From Phellopilus nigrolimitatus (lineage: Eukaryota; Basidiomycota; Agaricomycetes; Hymenochaetales; Hymenochaetaceae), in contig JAJOHG010000007.1 of assembly GCA_021029095.1 (NCBI GenBank), forward strand, positions 496,001-560,000: a stretch of 64,000 nucleotides of DNA. Reading direction: 5' to 3'. The translations under genes and the position numbers were made by a program. The number at the start of each line of letters is the position of its first letter. Position 1 is the first letter of the stretch. The notes below the pieces were generated by a model. That model was not told the DNA's origin. It did not search any database and saw only the letters and a list, made by a program, of their open reading frames with translations. Positions 60,084-64,000 of this stretch are shown here, one piece after another.

Positions 60084-61664
60084 CTACAAATCTGTGTCCA
60101 TGGTGCTTATACGAAGTCCCTCGATAACGCACTGGACAATCGCTGGATCTTGTCGCAGGTATCCGATCGCGCAATCAGAGAAATGGATCTTTCTTATACA
60201 CCTCGGCCCACTGGGAGGGTTCCAGCGTGATTTAATCATGTCGACGAGGTCTTTTACGCATCCACCGAAGTCACAGAGCTCGAATGTGATCGTCTCTAGC
60301 TTTTGGCACGGCCAGAGATTGCCAGAGGGCGACCTGAACGGACCCGCACCGCTGTTGGGGTCCAGACTGAGTCCGAGCACCAGACGACGTACATCTTCGG
60401 AATCTCTCAAAGCCCCGCCAAGCTTAAGGGAAATCAAGTCTTGTGCGCATCGGAGGGTCTCATTGATTTCGTCCAGCGGGGCAGAATACAGCTCGAGTCG
60501 AGCGAGCGTCGAAGGTATTGTTGACCGCGATAAGAGTAATTGTACGCCTGTGGAGAAGTCCTCGCTATCTGAGTCATCATCCTCGTCCCCCCATCCGAGA
60601 TCGCTGTTACCTGCGTCGAGAATATTAACCCGAGCTCCGACAGACAATTCCGCGATTCCCGGCAAAATAAGGTGGTCGAGAACATATCGCATGGGCGCTG
60701 CGGCAAAACCGAAGGCATAGCGCAGTCCGAGCGAAACGAGCGAGTCAAGGCGAAGATTCGGATGTCGATCGTTGTGTCGCCATGCTTGTGGAAAGAAGTC
60801 CCTACCAGATACCGCCGCACTGAACGTGCATAGCGCAGGGGCGAGCATCAGGAGCTGCATACATGTGTCGACAGTGTAATCTGCGCCCTTGTCCATATTC
60901 AGATCTATAGTCGTCAGGTACTGGAGCTGCGTGCCGTGGTCGGAAATGAAATTGAAGTTCATGAAAACTCTGAGGTCTAGTGTCTTCAGGCGTTTCGCGC
61001 GCGACAGATCGATAATGACCGTGGTGCCGAGCCAGTTTGGAACGTGCAAGCGCAACACCTCCAGCTCGCGCCAGTCTTCCCACAACAGCATGCGAGGACT
61101 GAGCAACAATGGGTCACTGGACAACGAGTATACAATGGAGAGAGCCCTGCAGCGTTTGTGGACTTTCCCCACTGCTTCCAGCATATCGTCGATATCTCCC
61201 CAATAGACCGACTCTAGGGAAAGCTCTATGACGAGAGGCATTTTCCTAGTAAAGCGAATACAAGCTTTGAAGGGATCCCAGGGAAATGACTTCGTGTAAG
61301 GCACTCCTTCGGAGTCCCGACCCCATTTATGCGCCAGCCTGATCTTCGCCCAGAGACTGCCGTTCATAAGGGCAATCTGGCGCCAGGAATAACACACGGC
61401 AGTTATGTTTAACGGGGAGGTTCTCGCGCTCCTCAGATCGTCAGTGTCGATCTCGTCTTCCGGTAATACCCAGCGAAAGAGCTCGAGAAGAACGTCTGAA
61501 TGCAACCTCTGGATTGGGGACAGGGACCAATCGGGCTGTGGGGTGCGGGACTGGGAGCTGAGCTTCCGAAGAAGGTCTATCGCGCTAACAGCCACAGTTG
61601 AATAAGCTTTCTGCTTCGCGGTGCCGCTGCCTCGCTTGACCAATTGGATATTGACATCCGTCAT
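60084..61664 (-). CDS. F-box-like protein with leucine-rich C-terminus
   Basis: A single-exon gene of 526 residues. An F-box lies at about residues 50-105: IQRLHSDVLLELFRWVLPED, a short insert, then ITAVCYSWRQIALMNGSLWA. This is the degenerate form common in Agaricomycetes, where these proteins occur in large families and are presumed substrate adaptors of SCF ubiquitin ligases. The remainder is made of irregular leucine-rich strands such as WRELEVLRLHVPNWLG and LKTLDLRVFMNFNF, and ends in a His-poor, charged segment. The ATG is the first in frame. The target is unknown. Confidence 0.8.
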   Translation of the reverse strand: MTDVNIQLVKRGSGTAKQKAYSTVAVSAIDLLRKLSSQSRTPQPDWSLSPIQRLHSDVLLELFRWVLPEDEIDTDDLRSARTSPLNITAVCYSWRQIALMNGSLWAKIRLAHKWGRDSEGVPYTKSFPWDPFKACIRFTRKMPLVIELSLESVYWGDIDDMLEAVGKVHKRCRALSIVYSLSSDPLLLSPRMLLWEDWRELEVLRLHVPNWLGTTVIIDLSRAKRLKTLDLRVFMNFNFISDHGTQLQYLTTIDLNMDKGADYTVDTCMQLLMLAPALCTFSAAVSGRDFFPQAWRHNDRHPNLRLDSLVSLGLRYAFGFAAAPMRYVLDHLILPGIAELSVGARVNILDAGNSDLGWGDEDDDSDSEDFSTGVQLLLSRSTIPSTLARLELYSAPLDEINETLRCAQDLISLKLGGALRDSEDVRRLVLGLSLDPNSGAGPFRSPSGNLWPCQKLETITFELCDFGGCVKDLVDMIKSRWNPPSGPRCIRKIHFSDCAIGYLRQDPAIVQCVIEGLRISTMDTDL

Positions 61665-62513
61665 TATCGGTCAAAGATAATGATTTAAAAGCGGAGTGTC
61701 GGGAACAACTTTTGAAAGGAAAGTAGTCGGAATGGTCCTACGTAAGCCTTTTTCTACACCAAAGTTACGGTAAGACAGAACGTACATTTCAATCGGAAAA
61801 GAGAAGTAAGCAATTTCAGAACAGGGAGAAACACGTTCTATGACCTGCTCAAAGACAGCATTAGCCATGATCACCACACAATGAAGTAATTAGATAACCT
61901 ACTCTGATTCTTGAGTCGGTGTAGTTTTGATCTTTTTCGAGTTCCAGACTCTGAAAAGCAGTTTTTTCGTGCGGAATAAGTTTGTGAAAAGAAGATATGC
62001 GGCGCTCCAGGCTCCGCGGATTCCTGCTGTTGCATTGCTGCGAGAAATCCAAGCGCTTATATTGAGCGACAAAGGGAAGAACATACAATAAACATTGACC
62101 AAATTAGCGCGACGGCTTTGTATAAGCATCCGCCCGATTGACAAAGACAACATCTATTGGATGACGCTAAGGCCCAATAGTATCGTAGTAAGGAAGAGCT
62201 CATAGATATTGCATGCTACCTTGAAGTGGGAAGAGACGGACGAACACCATTGCCAAAGTATCGCTAGGAATTATATGGTCGTGGCTTTCAGTTTCAGGAT
62301 GACTAGCTCATACCGCATCGCACCCGGCGAACAGATAATTCAAAACAGTCGTGCTTAGCATTTCAGTTTGCGTATAAAATCGGTGATGATCACGGTTAAA
62401 ATATTCATTGATACAGGCATGTAAGCGCGAAGGTGTAGCACTAAACATAGCATAGCGTACATAACATGCAGTATGAAATATCCTTAGAGTTGCGCGTACA
62501 GTGACGATATCAC
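61665..62513 (-). other. Intergenic region between the F-box and ubiquitin-eS31 genes
   Basis: About 850 bases upstream of the F-box gene and downstream of ubiquitin-eS31, both on the minus strand. AT-rich, with only short open frames and no coding texture. Confidence 0.35.
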
Positions 62514-63295
<782 letters not shown>

Positions 63296-63665
63296 CGTGC
63301 TGTAGAGGTGAAGACAGCATCAGCAACGGCCTTCCGCTCAGATAGCTAACATATGCACTCACGAAGACGACCTTGTCTGTCCAACGAGCCTTACCTCTGG
63401 AGTCGTTGACAAGGGTCGATGCGTGAGTGAAGGATAGAAAAGTCAGTTTTGTTGATGCACTGCAAAAGTAAGTTTCCGTCTCTGTTCAGACTCCGAAGCC
63501 CGATTTGAATGCAAGTCTCTCACGACTGTGGCTCGAGATCCACGTCGCGTCGACGCGTCGAGTTGTACGTTCTGCTTGAGTCTACCTCGCGACGCGTCAA
63601 ACTTTTTGCTTTCCAACATCTCCAACATTATTTCGTGACTCACTCTTGCCTAGAGTAACTCAGCC
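63296..63665. promoter_or_regulatory. Divergent promoter of ubiquitin-eS31 and the RFC subunit
   Basis: A 370-base gap between divergent starts. GACGCGTCGA-type words recur near 63542-63560 and again near 63588 (CGCGACGCGTC), forming short palindromic MluI-like ACGCGT cores. In yeast the ACGCGT core is the MCB element bound by MBF in genes for DNA replication, which would suit the RFC gene. That function is inferred by analogy only. Confidence 0.45.
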
Positions 63666-64000
63666 ATGTCGAGCGATGAAGATATCCCTATGACAGATGC
63701 TGATGTGACATTCAACTTCAAAGGCAAAGGGAAGGCAACCAATGCCGACTACACACATGATGACAATCTACCGTGGTATGTAGTCGTGTCTTCTCTCTCT
63801 GCAACTTCAAATACTGAAAGGCTCCACAGGGTCGAAAAGTATCGTCCTGTCACTCTAGACGATGTCGTTTCGCACAAGGATATCACGGGCACCAGTGAGG
63901 ACGGCCTACTCTTGACTCCTTCAGAGCTCTTCTAATTGATTGGTTCACAGTCGAGAAATTCATTGAGAAGAACCGACTCCCACATCTTCTTTTCTATGGC
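63666..64000 (+). CDS. RFC3: Replication factor C small subunit (yeast Rfc3 / human RFC5 type), partial
   Basis: A clamp-loader subunit that, with the other RFC proteins, loads PCNA at primer ends. Only the N-terminus is in the window: exons 63666-63775, 63830-63894 and 63951 to the edge, closing in phase. The acidic leader (MSSDEDIPMTDADV) is followed by LPWVEKYRPVTLDDVVSHKD and TIEKFIEKNRLPHLLFYG, which directly precedes the expected Walker A motif outside the window. The SHKDI and LPHLLFYG wording fits the Rfc3/RFC5 subfamily better than Rfc2 or Rfc4. The 3' part is cut by the window end, not by a mutation. Confidence 0.88.

Overview
The window looks like basidiomycete (probably Agaricomycete) nuclear DNA. 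Its genes are single-copy eukaryotic housekeeping genes broken by many 45-90 bp GT-AG introns. They include Sm-B, clathrin heavy chain, ubiquitin-eS31, RFC and a Bem3-type RhoGAP. Start contexts, the F-box protein and the bacterial-type iron-sulfur serine dehydratase are also typical of Agaricomycetes. No operons, rRNA, tRNA, CRISPR array or intact transposon was seen. Most exon models were built by eye so that reading phase closes exactly, and total lengths divide by three except where an indel is stated.

Layout. 0.3-2.1 kb: GDP-mannose transporter (+). 2.7-7.9 kb: pyruvate carboxylase (+), followed at 8.6 kb by a 68-residue free-standing biotinyl-type domain that looks like a copy of the enzyme's last domain. 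8.9-10.4 kb: nitronate monooxygenase (-). 10.7-11.6 kb: Sm-B (+). 11.6-23.7 kb: a 12-kb gene-poor, repeat-rich block with one decayed gene, a degenerate minisatellite, homopolymers and purine/pyrimidine-skewed tracts. 23.7-25.1 kb: Ecl1-type lifespan regulator (-) with a 2.8-kb upstream region. 27.9-33.4 kb: large SET-domain methyltransferase (-). 33.6-34.7 kb: Shr3 ER chaperone (-). 34.7-37.8 kb: no assignable gene. 37.8-42.9 kb: PX-PH-RhoGAP (-). 45.2-48.6 kb: L-serine dehydratase (+). 50.5-51.6 kb: Rho3-like GTPase (+). 52.3-53.5 kb: PQ-loop membrane protein (+). 53.8-59.8 kb: clathrin heavy chain (+). 60.1-61.7 kb: F-box protein (-). 62.5-63.3 kb: ubiquitin-eS31 (-). 63.7 kb to the edge: RFC small subunit (+, cut by the window).

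The genes do not form one pathway. Several act in the secretory or endomembrane system (GDP-mannose transporter, Shr3, PQ-loop protein, clathrin) and two in Rho signalling (RhoGAP, Rho3). The main points of interest are the carboxylase-derived mini-domain gene, the serine dehydratase whose last catalytic cysteine is split by its final intron and which uses 7- and 9-nt exons, and single-base frame breaks in pyruvate carboxylase (one) and clathrin (two). The frame breaks most likely reflect assembly indels, and one of them sits beside an alternative splice acceptor that would bypass it.
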